Source: Thermohalobaculum sp039180675 (GTDB lineage: Bacteria > Pseudomonadota > Alphaproteobacteria > Rhodobacterales > Rhodobacteraceae). From it: a stretch of 64,000 nucleotides of DNA. The position numbers and the translations under genes were made by a program. The stretch is from assembly GCA_039180675.1 (NCBI GenBank), contig JBCDDC010000012.1:62001-126000 (forward strand). The letters are read 5' to 3'. A model generated the notes under the pieces. The model was not told where the DNA came from and did no database searches. It was given only the letters and a program-made list of their open reading frames with translations. Positions 55,155 to 63,612 of the stretch are shown piece by piece (position 1 is the stretch's first letter; the number at the start of each line of letters is the position of its first letter).

Positions 55155-56078
55155 ATGCAGCATATCGCTTTTTCCAATCCCGGCACGTTCTGGCGGGGCA
55201 ATCTTCACACACATTGCGACAGATCTGACGGTGCTCTGACTGCCGAGGATGTCTGCCGCCGCTACGCCGATGCGGGATATGACTTCCTTTGCCTGTCTGA
55301 TCATTTCGTCGGGCGCTACGGCTATCCGATCACCGACACCGCCGGGTACAGGACGAACCGATTCACAACCATCCTTGGGGCAGAGGTTCATTCCGGCGCG
55401 ATGACGAATGGCGAGCTCTGGCATCTCCTTGCCGTCGGTCTGCCAGAGGATTTCACGCCCTCTAACTCCCCGGATTTCTCGCCTCGGGAAGATCAGGAAA
55501 GCGGGGCAGAGCTTGCGCAGCGGTGCCGGGAGGCTGGAGCCTTTGTTGCCATCGCCCATCCACAATGGAACGGTCAGACGCTTAGGGACGCCCTGACCAT
55601 CGATGCCGCGCATGCGGTCGAGATCTACAATCATGGCTGCGCGATCGAATGCGGCCGCGGCGATGGCTGGGCGATCTGCGATCTGATGCTCTCGGAGGGC
55701 CGGAATCTGACGGCGATCGCCACCGATGACGCCCACTTCAAGGGTCCCGATCATTTTGGCGGCTGGGTCATGGTCAAGGCGCAGGAGAACACGCCAGAGG
55801 CTCTCCTACAGGCGTTGAAGGATGGCGCGTTTTACTCCTCCACCGGGCCCGTGCTTCACGACGTTGCGGTTGAGAGCGAGATGATCAGGGTCACCTGCTC
55901 GCCCGCAGCTCACATCATCGCCGTCGGACAGAACACGGCCGCAGCCCAGGTGCATGGAAAGAACCTGACGCGGGCGGAATTGAGCCTTGCGCGTTTCCGC
56001 GAGCACGGCTGGTTCCGGGTCACGGCGATGGATGAGATTGGACGGTGTGCCTGGTCGAACCCGATACGGCTCGACTGA
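55155..56078 (+). CDS. PHP-domain metal-dependent phosphoesterase-like protein
   Basis: 307 residues from ATG 55155 (GAGGAG upstream); an in-frame ATG at 55041 lies inside a hairpin. PHP metal ligands: H-T-H in NLHTHCDRSDG (about 18-28), DH in CLSDHF, E in LGAEVHSG, H in AIAHPQW and D-D-H in ATDDAHF. Similar to PHP-superfamily hydrolases that act on nucleotides or phospho-sugars; substrate unknown. Confidence 0.85.
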   Translation: MQHIAFSNPGTFWRGNLHTHCDRSDGALTAEDVCRRYADAGYDFLCLSDHFVGRYGYPITDTAGYRTNRFTTILGAEVHSGAMTNGELWHLLAVGLPEDFTPSNSPDFSPREDQESGAELAQRCREAGAFVAIAHPQWNGQTLRDALTIDAAHAVEIYNHGCAIECGRGDGWAICDLMLSEGRNLTAIATDDAHFKGPDHFGGWVMVKAQENTPEALLQALKDGAFYSSTGPVLHDVAVESEMIRVTCSPAAHIIAVGQNTAAAQVHGKNLTRAELSLARFREHGWFRVTAMDEIGRCAWSNPIRLD

Positions 56079-56087
56079 TCGCAATGC

Positions 56088-56531
56088 TCAAGGGCGGCGC
56101 ACGATCATGCCTGCTTTCGCCTCGGCCTCGAAGCCCATCTGGGTGTAGAACCCTTCTGCCTCCATCTCCCGGCCTGTGAGCAGCATCACCTGGTGGCAGT
56201 CGGATTTCCAGGCCTCCGTCAGCGCGGTTTCCATCAGGGCGCGACCGATCCCCTTACCGCGCTGCTTCTTGGTCACAATGACATTCTCGATCAGCGCGTA
56301 GGACCGCCCGGCAAAGCTGACATTCGGCAGAACGTGGAGCGTGAGAGCGCCGACCACGCCATCCTCCGGCGTCTCGGCAACGAATACGGTCGTCCCCGAG
56401 TGGGTCACGATCGCGGCCCAGCGCTTCGCGCCCAGGGGGCCGTCCGCCACGGGCGTTTTTTTGCCCACAAGCTCCTTGTATAGCTCGATCGCGCGCAGGC
56501 CATCGGCGATCCGGGCCGGACGGATATGCAT
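56088..56531 (-). CDS. GNAT-family N-acetyltransferase
   Basis: 147 residues. Acetyl-CoA motif A: VIVTKKQRGKGIGRALMETAL (Q-R-G-K-G-I-G), then VMLLTGREMEAEGFYTQMGF (motif B). Starts 4 nt after the fabI stop on the same strand, so co-transcribed. Acceptor unknown. Confidence 0.92.
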   Translation of the reverse strand: MHIRPARIADGLRAIELYKELVGKKTPVADGPLGAKRWAAIVTHSGTTVFVAETPEDGVVGALTLHVLPNVSFAGRSYALIENVIVTKKQRGKGIGRALMETALTEAWKSDCHQVMLLTGREMEAEGFYTQMGFEAEAKAGMIVRRP

Positions 56532-56535
56532 CAGA

Positions 56536-57342
56536 TCACCTGTCGAGGCCGATATCCGGTGCGTCCTCCGCCTTCATACCCACTACATGATACCCGCAAT
56601 CGACGTGATGACATTCGCCGGTGACCCCCGAGGAGAGGTCCGAGAGAAGATAGAATCCCGCCTTGCCCACATCGTCTTGGCTGACGTTGCGCCGCAGCGG
56701 AGAATTGTATTCGTTCCACTTCAGGATATAGCGGAAATCGCCGATGCCCGAGGCGGCCAGCGTCTTGATCGGGCCTGCGGAGAGCGCGTTTACGCGAATG
56801 TTCTTCGGCCCAAGATCCATTGCCATGTAGCGTACGCTCGTCTCCAGCGCCGCCTTGGCGACTCCCATGACGTTGTAATGCGGCATCACCCGCTCCGCCC
56901 CGTAATAGGTGAGCGTGAGCATCGAGCCGCCCTCCTCCGGCATCAGCTTCTCGGCCCGTTGGGCAAGCGCCGTGAAGGAGTAGCAGGAGATCATAAGTGA
57001 TTTCTCGAAATTGGCGGGCGAGGTGTCGACATAGCGGCCCGTCAGTTCTGCCTTGTCCGCATAGGCAATCGCGTGAACCAGAAAGTCGAGCTTTCCCCAT
57101 TTCGCCTGCAACTCGGCGAAGACCGCGTCCATCGACGGCTCGTCGGTCACATCGCAGGGCATCACAAGACCGGATCCGATGCTCTCGGCCAGCGGGATGA
57201 CGCGCTTTTTCAGGGCATCGCCTTGATAGGTGAAAGCAAGCTCCGCCCCCTGCTCGTGACAGGCTTTCGCGATGCCCCAGGCGATGGACTTGTCGTTCGC
57301 AACGCCCATGATCAGCCCGCGTTTACCTGCCATCAGACCCAT
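56536..57342 (-). CDS. fabI: Enoyl-ACP reductase (NADH)
   Basis: 268 residues. GVANDKSIAWGIAKA cofactor motif, active site Y-x6-K type with TYYGAERVMPHYNVMGVAKAA, then AGPIKTLAASGI. Last step of the fatty-acid elongation cycle. Length fits FabI. Divergent from pdxH over 123 nt. Confidence 0.96.
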   Translation of the reverse strand: MGLMAGKRGLIMGVANDKSIAWGIAKACHEQGAELAFTYQGDALKKRVIPLAESIGSGLVMPCDVTDEPSMDAVFAELQAKWGKLDFLVHAIAYADKAELTGRYVDTSPANFEKSLMISCYSFTALAQRAEKLMPEEGGSMLTLTYYGAERVMPHYNVMGVAKAALETSVRYMAMDLGPKNIRVNALSAGPIKTLAASGIGDFRYILKWNEYNSPLRRNVSQDDVGKAGFYLLSDLSSGVTGECHHVDCGYHVVGMKAEDAPDIGLDR

Positions 57343-57465
57343 GGCCGGTCTCCTTCCCCTGCCGATGTCGCTGTTTGGGCGCTTTTAGCAAAATTGACGG
57401 TTGCATCAAGCGCGATAGCGCGTAGGTCTCTCTCACCCCGGTCGGGGCAGCTTAGGTGAGAAACG

Positions 57466-58104
57466 ATGGTTGATCTGAAAACCGGTGGAAAACTGACAGG
57501 CATCTTCGCAACCGAAGATCCGTTCGACCTGGCGCGGGCCTGGTTGGCCGAGGCGGAGAAGAGCGAACCGAACGACGCGAATGCGATCGCGCTCGCCACT
57601 GTCGATGCCCAGGGTCTGCCGAATGTCCGCATGGTGCTGCTAAAGGAGATCGAGACCTCTCAGATCAAGGGCGGATTCGTCTTCTACACCAATTTCGAAA
57701 GCGCGAAGGGCAACGAGCTCGAGGCCAACCCGAAGGCCGCGATCGTGGTCCACTGGAAATCGCTCGGCCGTCAGATCCGGGTGCGCGGCCCGGTCGAGAA
57801 GATCGGCGCGAAGCAGGCGGATGCCTATTACAACAGTCGGGCCTATCAGAGCCGGATTGGGGCGATTGCCTCGCGCCAGTCTCGCCCGCTCGCGAACCGC
57901 CGCACGCTGATGGCCGAGGTTGCCAAGATCGCGGCGCGCCATCCGGCCAAACCACCCCGTCCGGCCCATTGGGGCGGCTTCCGGATCAGGCCGGTGGAGA
58001 TGGAGTTCTGGGCCGACGGCGATTTCCGCCTCCATGACCGGTTCCGCTGGACACGTCTGAAGCCCGACACCACGGCGTGGACCGTGCAGCGCCTCAATCC
58101 GTGA
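57466..58104 (+). CDS. pdxH: Pyridoxine/pyridoxamine 5'-phosphate oxidase
   Basis: 212 residues. FMN site VRMVLLKEIETSQIKGGFVFYTN, SLGRQIRVRGPVEKI, ASRQSRPLANR, GGFRIRPVEMEFW and C-terminal RWTRLKPDTTAWTVQRLNP. Makes pyridoxal phosphate. Confidence 0.96.
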   Translation: MVDLKTGGKLTGIFATEDPFDLARAWLAEAEKSEPNDANAIALATVDAQGLPNVRMVLLKEIETSQIKGGFVFYTNFESAKGNELEANPKAAIVVHWKSLGRQIRVRGPVEKIGAKQADAYYNSRAYQSRIGAIASRQSRPLANRRTLMAEVAKIAARHPAKPPRPAHWGGFRIRPVEMEFWADGDFRLHDRFRWTRLKPDTTAWTVQRLNP

Positions 58105-58191
58105 TCCGCAGGGCGCGTTCATGCGCGCTCGGCGATTGATCTTGGGGATCGAGTGTCGCTAGGATCGCAGAGTGATGAGCGTCGGGCCGAA

Positions 58192-58932
58192 ATGACCGAA
58201 TCCCCACGGCAAAAAACCCTTCTTCTGACCGGCGCGAGCCGTGGCATCGGCCATGCGACGGTCAAACGCTTCGCCGCTGAGGGCTGGCGGGTGATTACCT
58301 GTTCGCGCCAGGCCTTCGCCGAGAACTGCCCCTGGCCCGGCGGGCGGGAAAACCATGTCCAGATCGATCTGGCCGATCCGAAGAGCACGATCGAGGCGGT
58401 GGAGGATATCCGCTCGCGCATCGATGGAAAGCTGGATGCGCTTGTTAACAATGCGGGGATCTCGCCAAAAGGGCCGGAGGGCGAGCGGCTCAATACACTG
58501 TCCACCGATCTGCGGGTCTGGGGCCATGTCTTCCACGTGAATTTCTTCTCCTCCGTCATCCTCGCGCGCGGGCTCGCGCAAGAGCTTTCGGCGGCCAAGG
58601 GCGCCGTTGTGAACGTCACCTCGATCGCCGGCAGTCGGGTGCACCCGTTCGCAGGGGCGGCTTACTCGACATCGAAGGCCGCCCTAGCCGCACTGACTCG
58701 CGAGATGGCCCATGATTTCGGACCGATGGGCGTGCGGGTGAACGCGATCGCCCCCGGCGAGATCGAGACGGCGATCCTCAGCCCGGGAACCGACAAACTG
58801 GCCGAAGGTCTGCCGATGCGCAGGCTCGGTCAGCCCGAAGAGGTCGCGGATGTGATCTTCTATCTCTGCAGCCCGCAATCCAGCTATGTCACGGGTACAG
58901 AGATCGAGATCAACGGCGGGCAACATGTCTAG
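58192..58932 (+). CDS. SDR-family oxidoreductase
   Basis: 246 residues from ATG 58192. NAD(P) motif TGASRGIGHATVKRF, NNAG (LVNNAGIS), catalytic Ser in NVTSIAGS, Tyr-x3-Lys in AYSTSKAAL, PG motif NAIAPGEIETAIL and C-terminal GTEIEINGGQHV. FabG/3-oxoacyl reductase-like; substrate not deducible. A GTG at 58153 in frame is less likely. Confidence 0.9.
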   Translation: MTESPRQKTLLLTGASRGIGHATVKRFAAEGWRVITCSRQAFAENCPWPGGRENHVQIDLADPKSTIEAVEDIRSRIDGKLDALVNNAGISPKGPEGERLNTLSTDLRVWGHVFHVNFFSSVILARGLAQELSAAKGAVVNVTSIAGSRVHPFAGAAYSTSKAALAALTREMAHDFGPMGVRVNAIAPGEIETAILSPGTDKLAEGLPMRRLGQPEEVADVIFYLCSPQSSYVTGTEIEINGGQHV

Positions 58933-58989
58933 GCCCGCCGCGCGCTCCCCCCTTAGGCCGCGCCCGGTCTGACCATCCCGAACGCCCCC

Positions 58990-59010
58990 ACCCGCCCGCG
59001 CGCGGCGGGT
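58990..59010 (+). terminator. GC hairpin between SDR and GST genes
   Basis: ACCCGCC / GGCGGGT with loop CGCGCGC, followed by TCGACC; no T-run. Confidence 0.4.
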
Positions 59011-59031
59011 TCGACCATCGAGGAGACGACT

Positions 59032-59658
59032 ATGATAGACCTCTACACCTGGACCACGCCTAACGGGCGCAAGGTTTCGATCCTGCTCGAAGAACTGGGC
59101 GTGCCCTACACGGTGCATGCGATCAATATCTCGGAGGATGAGCAGTTCCAGCCGCACTTCCTCGAGATCTCGCCCAACAACAAGATCCCGGCAATCGTGG
59201 ATCATGAGACCGGTGTGAAGATGATGGAGACGGGCGCCATTATGCTCTACCTCGCGGAGCGGCATGGCCGGTTTCTGGGCGAGGGCGATGCGCGCCTCAA
59301 GGCCATCGAATGGCTGATGTGGCAGATGGGCGGGCTCGGCCCGATGGCGGGCCAGACCCACCATTTCGTCAAATTCAACAAGGGGACGTCGGAGTATGCG
59401 GAGAAGCGCTATCAGGGTGAGACCAAGCGGCTCTACGGTGTGCTCGACAAACGGCTGGAGGGGCGCGATTTCATCAACGGGGAGTACTCGATCGCCGATA
59501 TGGCCTGCTGGCCCTGGATCAGCCGGTTCGAATGGCAGGAGATCGACCTCGGCGAATATCCGAACCTGAAGGACTGGTATGTCCGAATCGCCGGGCGCGA
59601 GGCGGTACAGAAGGGCTATCACGTTCCCAAATTCACCGCTGATATCCCGATGCCCTGA
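59032..59658 (+). CDS. Glutathione S-transferase, YfcG/YghU (nu) type
   Basis: 208 residues. Thioredoxin-like domain (IDLYTWTTPNGRKVSILLEEL, with the Thr-Pro-Asn active site of nu GSTs), ISPNNKIPAIVDHE cis-Pro motif, MMETGAIMLYLAE, then the helical domain with ADMACWPWI. Probably a disulfide-bond oxidoreductase using glutathione. GAGGAG before ATG 59032. Confidence 0.92.
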   Translation: MIDLYTWTTPNGRKVSILLEELGVPYTVHAINISEDEQFQPHFLEISPNNKIPAIVDHETGVKMMETGAIMLYLAERHGRFLGEGDARLKAIEWLMWQMGGLGPMAGQTHHFVKFNKGTSEYAEKRYQGETKRLYGVLDKRLEGRDFINGEYSIADMACWPWISRFEWQEIDLGEYPNLKDWYVRIAGREAVQKGYHVPKFTADIPMP

Positions 59659-59663
59659 GCGTG

Positions 59664-59684
59664 GCCTTGCGCCAGACGCAAGGC
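59664..59684 (+). terminator. Hairpin after GST
   Basis: GCCTTGCG / CGCAAGGC, 8 perfect pairs, loop CCAGA, six nt after the GST stop. No T-run. Confidence 0.5.
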
Positions 59685-59716
59685 GGGTTACCGGTTTTGT
59701 GCGTTGCAATATGGTC

Positions 59717-59730
59717 TCTGGTATACCAGA
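59717..59730. promoter_or_regulatory. Perfect operator-like palindrome before the DUF1127-like gene
   Basis: TCTGGTATACCAGA is a perfect 14-bp palindrome 35 nt upstream of ATG 59766. TGGTATACCA is typical of GntR/FCD-type operators. No GntR gene lies in the window. Confidence 0.45.
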
Positions 59731-59765
59731 TGGAAGCTAACGCAACGAAAGCCTGGAGGCCCGAC

Positions 59766-59969
59766 ATGGCACATGCCGCTGACACACGCTCCACCGGACT
59801 GCTCGCGTTGGCCCGCGAGATCATTCACGCCTTTGACGCTCTGCCGAACGCCTTTGCCGCGACCGAGGATTACCGTCGGCTCGAAAGCATGACGGACGCG
59901 GAGCTAGCCAAGAAAAGCCTCACCCGCGCCGACATCGCGCGCGAAGTCTACAAGGCGCATTTCAGCTGA
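59766..59969 (+). CDS. DUF1127-like small protein
   Basis: 67 residues. The C-terminal half YRRLESMTDAELAKKSLTRADIAREVYK fits the DUF1127 pattern (LSDRELADIGLTRADI). Arginine content is lower than in the short RNA-binding DUF1127 proteins. In alphaproteobacteria these small proteins influence RNA turnover and phosphate or stress responses. Upstream palindrome suggests its own regulator. Confidence 0.8.
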   Translation: MAHAADTRSTGLLALAREIIHAFDALPNAFAATEDYRRLESMTDAELAKKSLTRADIAREVYKAHFS

Positions 59970-60028
59970 GCAAAGACGGATCGGTCCGGTCGCCGGATCC
60001 AGATCCTCTTACCCGCCGCGGACCCCGC

Positions 60029-61324
60029 TCAGGGGGCCCGTGCCAGCTCCTTCAGCCGGATCTTGGTGATCTGGTGACGCGTGCGCTCCAGCACCTCGAA
60101 CCGCAGGCCATGGAAGGCGAAGATCTGCCCCTCAATCGGGATCGTCTGCGCCTCGTGGATCATCAGGCCCGCGACCGTGTTGGCCTCATCATCCGGCAGG
60201 TTCCAGTCGCAGGCCCGGTTCAGATCGCGGATCGTCATCGAGCCAGGGATGACCAGGGAGCCATCGGGTTCCCGAACGATCCCCTCGGATTCCAGGTCAT
60301 GCTCGTCGGCGATATCGCCCACGATCTCCTCCAGAATATCCTCGAGCGTGAGCAGGCCCTGCAGCGTGCCGTATTCATCGACAACCAGCGCAAAGTGCTG
60401 CCGGCGCTTGAGAAAAGCGCGAAGCTGATCGTCCATCGGGCGGGTGTCGGGCACGAACCAGGGCTTCATCGCGACCGCCGAGATATCGAGCCTCGACATT
60501 GCCTCGGCAATATCCGGCGCATCGCGCAACTGCCGGTCGACCGCACGCAAGAGGTCCTTGGCATGCAGAACACCGACGATGTTCTCCTGCTCGCCGCGCC
60601 AGAGCGGAAGGCGCGTGAACTGGGAGGACAGGCATTGGCTGACGATCTCCTCGGGCGCGTCCTCGATGCAGATCGAGGCGATGTCGCGGCGGTGGCGCAT
60701 GACCTCGGCAACCTCGCGGTCCTTGAGGTCGAGTGCTGCGAGCAGACGGTCGCGGTCGACCTTGTCGAAGCTGCCCTCGGAATGGTGCAGGTCGATCGTG
60801 CCCCGGATCTGGTCCGCAGGAGCGAGGAAGTGCGCTGATGGGTCCGTCTCCACCCCGATCAGGCGGAAGGCGAAGCGCACGAACCAGCGGACGGCGTCGA
60901 CCACAGGTGCCAGAACGCGGACGAGCTGACCGATCGGGCGCGCAACGCGCACGGCCGCCTTCTCCGGGTTCGTGATCGCATAGGTCTTCGGCGCGACCTC
61001 GGCGAAGACGAGGACCAGCAGCGTCATCACCAGTGTCGCCCAGGCCACCCCGGCCTCACCGAAGGCGGCCGTGAAGATCGCTGTCGCAAGCGAGGCGGCG
61101 AGGATGTTCACGAGGTTGTTGCCTAGCAGGATCGACCCGATCAGCCGCTCATTGTCCTCGGTGAGCCTCAGCGCCGTTTCAGCGCCGCGGTTTCCCTTTC
61201 CCGCCAGCGAGTGCATCGTGGCGCGGTTGATTGCGGTCAGCGCGGTCTCGCTGCCCGAAAAGAAGGCTGAAAGGCCGAGAAGGCCCAGAATGATAATGGC
61301 TGTCCACCAAAAGGACGGGTCCAT
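60029..61324 (-). CDS. CNNM/CorC-HlyC family transporter
   Basis: 431 residues. DUF21 membrane domain with 3-4 helices (about 8-140; GLSAFFSGSETALTAINRAT), a CBS pair (about 205-330; VGVLHAKDLLRAVD, LVVDEYGTLQGLLTLEDILEEI) and a C-terminal CorC_HlyC domain (about 350-430). Thought to act in Mg/Co or Na-coupled ion export. Single gene. Confidence 0.92.
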   Translation of the reverse strand: MDPSFWWTAIIILGLLGLSAFFSGSETALTAINRATMHSLAGKGNRGAETALRLTEDNERLIGSILLGNNLVNILAASLATAIFTAAFGEAGVAWATLVMTLLVLVFAEVAPKTYAITNPEKAAVRVARPIGQLVRVLAPVVDAVRWFVRFAFRLIGVETDPSAHFLAPADQIRGTIDLHHSEGSFDKVDRDRLLAALDLKDREVAEVMRHRRDIASICIEDAPEEIVSQCLSSQFTRLPLWRGEQENIVGVLHAKDLLRAVDRQLRDAPDIAEAMSRLDISAVAMKPWFVPDTRPMDDQLRAFLKRRQHFALVVDEYGTLQGLLTLEDILEEIVGDIADEHDLESEGIVREPDGSLVIPGSMTIRDLNRACDWNLPDDEANTVAGLMIHEAQTIPIEGQIFAFHGLRFEVLERTRHQITKIRLKELARAP

Positions 61325-61399
61325 CAGGATTTCCTCTGAAAACGTGATCGATAGGCGTGGTTATGGGTCGCGAAGGGTGCGACTGCAAGGTCGGGACTG

Positions 61400-62395
61400 T
61401 CAGTTCTCCGGCCGGATCTCACGCCCGATCAGCCGTTTCGCCCTGCGCCAGTGGTGTTTGAGGTGGCGCGAAAGCGAGAACGGCGCGCCATAAGCGGCCC
61501 GGTTTTCCTGTGCCGTCGCCGCCAGATCGAGCGTGACGTTGAGCGCCCTAGGGTCGCTGGCGCGCGCCGCGATTACCGACGTCGCCCCGATCAGAGCGAC
61601 CGGTGCCATGCCCGCCTCACGAAGCGCGAGGATGAGGTTGTCCCGGCTGAAGCCCAGCGTGTGCGCAAAGTGGAACCGGTCGAATCCCTTGTTCGAATAG
61701 CCCGTCATGTCCGGCACCTCGAGAAACAGCACACCGCCTGGTGCGAGCCAGTCGCGCATGCAGGAGAGCGCCTCGATCGGCCTGTTGAGATGCTCCAGCA
61801 CGTGCAGGCAGGTGATCAGGTCGAACTTGCCTTCCGGATAGCTCTCGCGTGACCAGCCTTCGGTTCGGATCGTTCCGGTTCCGGCTGAGGTCGCGGCATG
61901 CTCTGCAAAGCTTTCGCCCGGCTCGAGACCATGGGCGTCGTGGCCTTGTTCCGCGAAATGCGCGACCAGCTCGCCCGAGCCACAGCCAAAATCAAGCGTT
62001 GTCAATGGCTTGGCAAGATCGATGGCCTGGCCTGCCTGCTCATAGCGCCGCTTCGCCTCGTGCTGCTTGCGGGCGACATGGCCGCGTGCCGGGCGGCGGC
62101 GCAGGAACTGGTACTCGAAGCGGTAGGTCTCGGCGTAATAGCGGGCGAGTTCCGCATCCGTGGGCATCGGGTTGTGGAAGAACAGGCCGCAGGCGTTGCA
62201 GATATCGGTGTCGAGCCGCTTCAGCTTGCGGTCCATTCCGCAGATCCGCTGGTGCTCGCCCGAGCCGCAGACTGGGCAGTCCGTGGCCTCGCCGGTGAAC
62301 GGATACCGGATGAATGGCAGGAAATAGGCAAACACGGTTCTGCTCTCGGCCTTCGTGACATGTTCCAAGCGTGCCAAACAGTGGCGGGCGGACAC
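61400..62395 (-). CDS. Class I SAM methyltransferase with N-terminal zinc ribbon
   Basis: 331 residues from GTG 62395; a later GTG at 62335 is also possible because the first 20 residues are atypical. A CPVC and CNAC pair about 20 residues apart forms a zinc ribbon; FFHNPMPTDAELARYYAETY is common in this subgroup; SAM motif I TLDFGCGSGELVAHF, then DLITCLHVLEHL, and GGVLFLEVPD. These proteins methylate sugars or lipid-linked substrates in several systems. Starts 8 nt after the xerD stop. Confidence 0.82.
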   Translation of the reverse strand: MSARHCLARLEHVTKAESRTVFAYFLPFIRYPFTGEATDCPVCGSGEHQRICGMDRKLKRLDTDICNACGLFFHNPMPTDAELARYYAETYRFEYQFLRRRPARGHVARKQHEAKRRYEQAGQAIDLAKPLTTLDFGCGSGELVAHFAEQGHDAHGLEPGESFAEHAATSAGTGTIRTEGWSRESYPEGKFDLITCLHVLEHLNRPIEALSCMRDWLAPGGVLFLEVPDMTGYSNKGFDRFHFAHTLGFSRDNLILALREAGMAPVALIGATSVIAARASDPRALNVTLDLAATAQENRAAYGAPFSLSRHLKHHWRRAKRLIGREIRPEN

Positions 62396-62403
62396 CTAGC
62401 AAA

Positions 62404-63321
62404 TCAGCCGGAGCGTGACAAAGGATGCTTTTCAAGCACCAGCGTCTTCATGCGCTCGTCCAGCACATGGGTGTAGATCTCGGTGGTCGAGATGTCGGCA
62501 TGGCCCAGCAATTGCTGGATCACCCGCAGATCCGCGCCGTTGGCCAGAAGATGGGTGGCGAAGGCATGGCGGAGCGTGTGGGGAGAGAGGCCTTCCGGGT
62601 CGACACCCGCCCTCACCGCGAGCGTCTTGAGCGCCATCCAGAAGGCGACCCGGGTCAGATGCCCCTGTTTCGACCGCGAGGGGAAGAGCCAGGGAGAGGG
62701 GCGCTGGCCCGCGCGGACAGTCTGCTCATCGCGCACGTCGCGTTCGGCCAGCCAGCGCGCGGTGACCAGCCGGGCAGCGTCCGAGAGCGGTACCATACGC
62801 TCCCGCCCGCCTTTGCCGCGGACCAGGATCATGCGCGGGTCGCCGCGCAATGCGTTGGCGGGCAGGCCGACCAACTCGCTGACCCTGAGCCCCGTGGCGT
62901 AGAGAAGCTCCATCAGGCAGTGCATTCTCAGGTCCTTGCCGTCGCGGGCGGTGTCGAGCAGGCGCGTGACCTCCCGTTCGCTGATCGTGCCGGGAAGCCT
63001 GCGCTCCTTGCGCGGGCCTTGCAGGCGGGCGGCAGGGTCATCGGTCCGCAGCCCGTCGGAATAGACGAAGCGAAAGAACTGGCGGATGGCGGAGAGACGA
63101 CGCGCGCGGGTGCTGGTGGCCAGCCCCTCGGCTTCGATGGCCGCCAGATAAGCCTCGATCATTTCCCGATCGACATTGGAAAAAGCGTTCGCGCCCAACC
63201 AGTTGGCAAAGGCGCCCAGATCCCGGCCATAGGCGGCGACGGTGTTTTGCGAGGCGCCACGCTCTGCCTGCAGCGCCTCGAGAAAGGCGCCGATCCAGTG
63301 GTGATCGGGAGGCAGGCTCAC
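62404..63321 (-). CDS. xerD: Site-specific tyrosine recombinase XerD
   Basis: 305 residues, GTG start. N-terminal SAM-like domain (ERGASQNTVAAYGRDLGAF), catalytic ATGLRVSELVGL (Arg), VRGKGGRERMVPL (Lys), HTLRHAFATHLL (His, Arg), LGHADISTTEIYTHV (His, Tyr). Resolves chromosome dimers at dif with XerC. Flanking genes and length mark it as the housekeeping enzyme rather than an element integrase. Confidence 0.93.
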   Translation of the reverse strand: MSLPPDHHWIGAFLEALQAERGASQNTVAAYGRDLGAFANWLGANAFSNVDREMIEAYLAAIEAEGLATSTRARRLSAIRQFFRFVYSDGLRTDDPAARLQGPRKERRLPGTISEREVTRLLDTARDGKDLRMHCLMELLYATGLRVSELVGLPANALRGDPRMILVRGKGGRERMVPLSDAARLVTARWLAERDVRDEQTVRAGQRPSPWLFPSRSKQGHLTRVAFWMALKTLAVRAGVDPEGLSPHTLRHAFATHLLANGADLRVIQQLLGHADISTTEIYTHVLDERMKTLVLEKHPLSRSG

Positions 63322-63464
63322 TGGCCGCTTGGGGCGGGCAGCTCGATCACCACATCCCGCTCAGGCGCGGGCAGGTCGAAAAACAGCGCGTAGCCGAGCA
63401 ATCCAATCCCCCCAAAGATGGCAAGCACGAAAAGCACCTTGATCAGAAAGAAAAGCGTGCGCAC
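63318..63464 (-). CDS. 48-residue membrane protein upstream of xerD
   Basis: Reads VRTLFFLIKVLFVLAIFGG in its first part: one hydrophobic helix over about residues 4-28, followed by a short acidic, Pro-rich tail ending LPAPSGQ. GTG start with GAGAGGA 6-8 nt upstream; its stop overlaps the xerD GTG by 4 nt, so translation is coupled. Small membrane ORFs at this site, between xerD and aroK, are common in Rhodobacterales. Confidence 0.7.
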   Translation of the reverse strand: MRTLFFLIKVLFVLAIFGGIGLLGYALFFDLPAPERDVVIELPAPSGQ

Positions 63465-63612
63465 GAGTGGTCCTCTCCCGCCCGGGTCATGTCTGTCTTT
63501 GCACCGCCTGCATCCCTGGTCTATAGCCGGGTGAGTTGCGATCCTGCCTCGGCGGATAAGCTACCTGTTCGCGCATCGCCGCGCAATGCGGTCTGAAGAG
63601 TGAGATGACCAG

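Noticed and set aside
62404..63321. XerD as integrase of a mobile element next to the initiator-like genes
   Set aside because: Housekeeping XerD sequence, flanked by aroK, no attachment repeats or phage genes.
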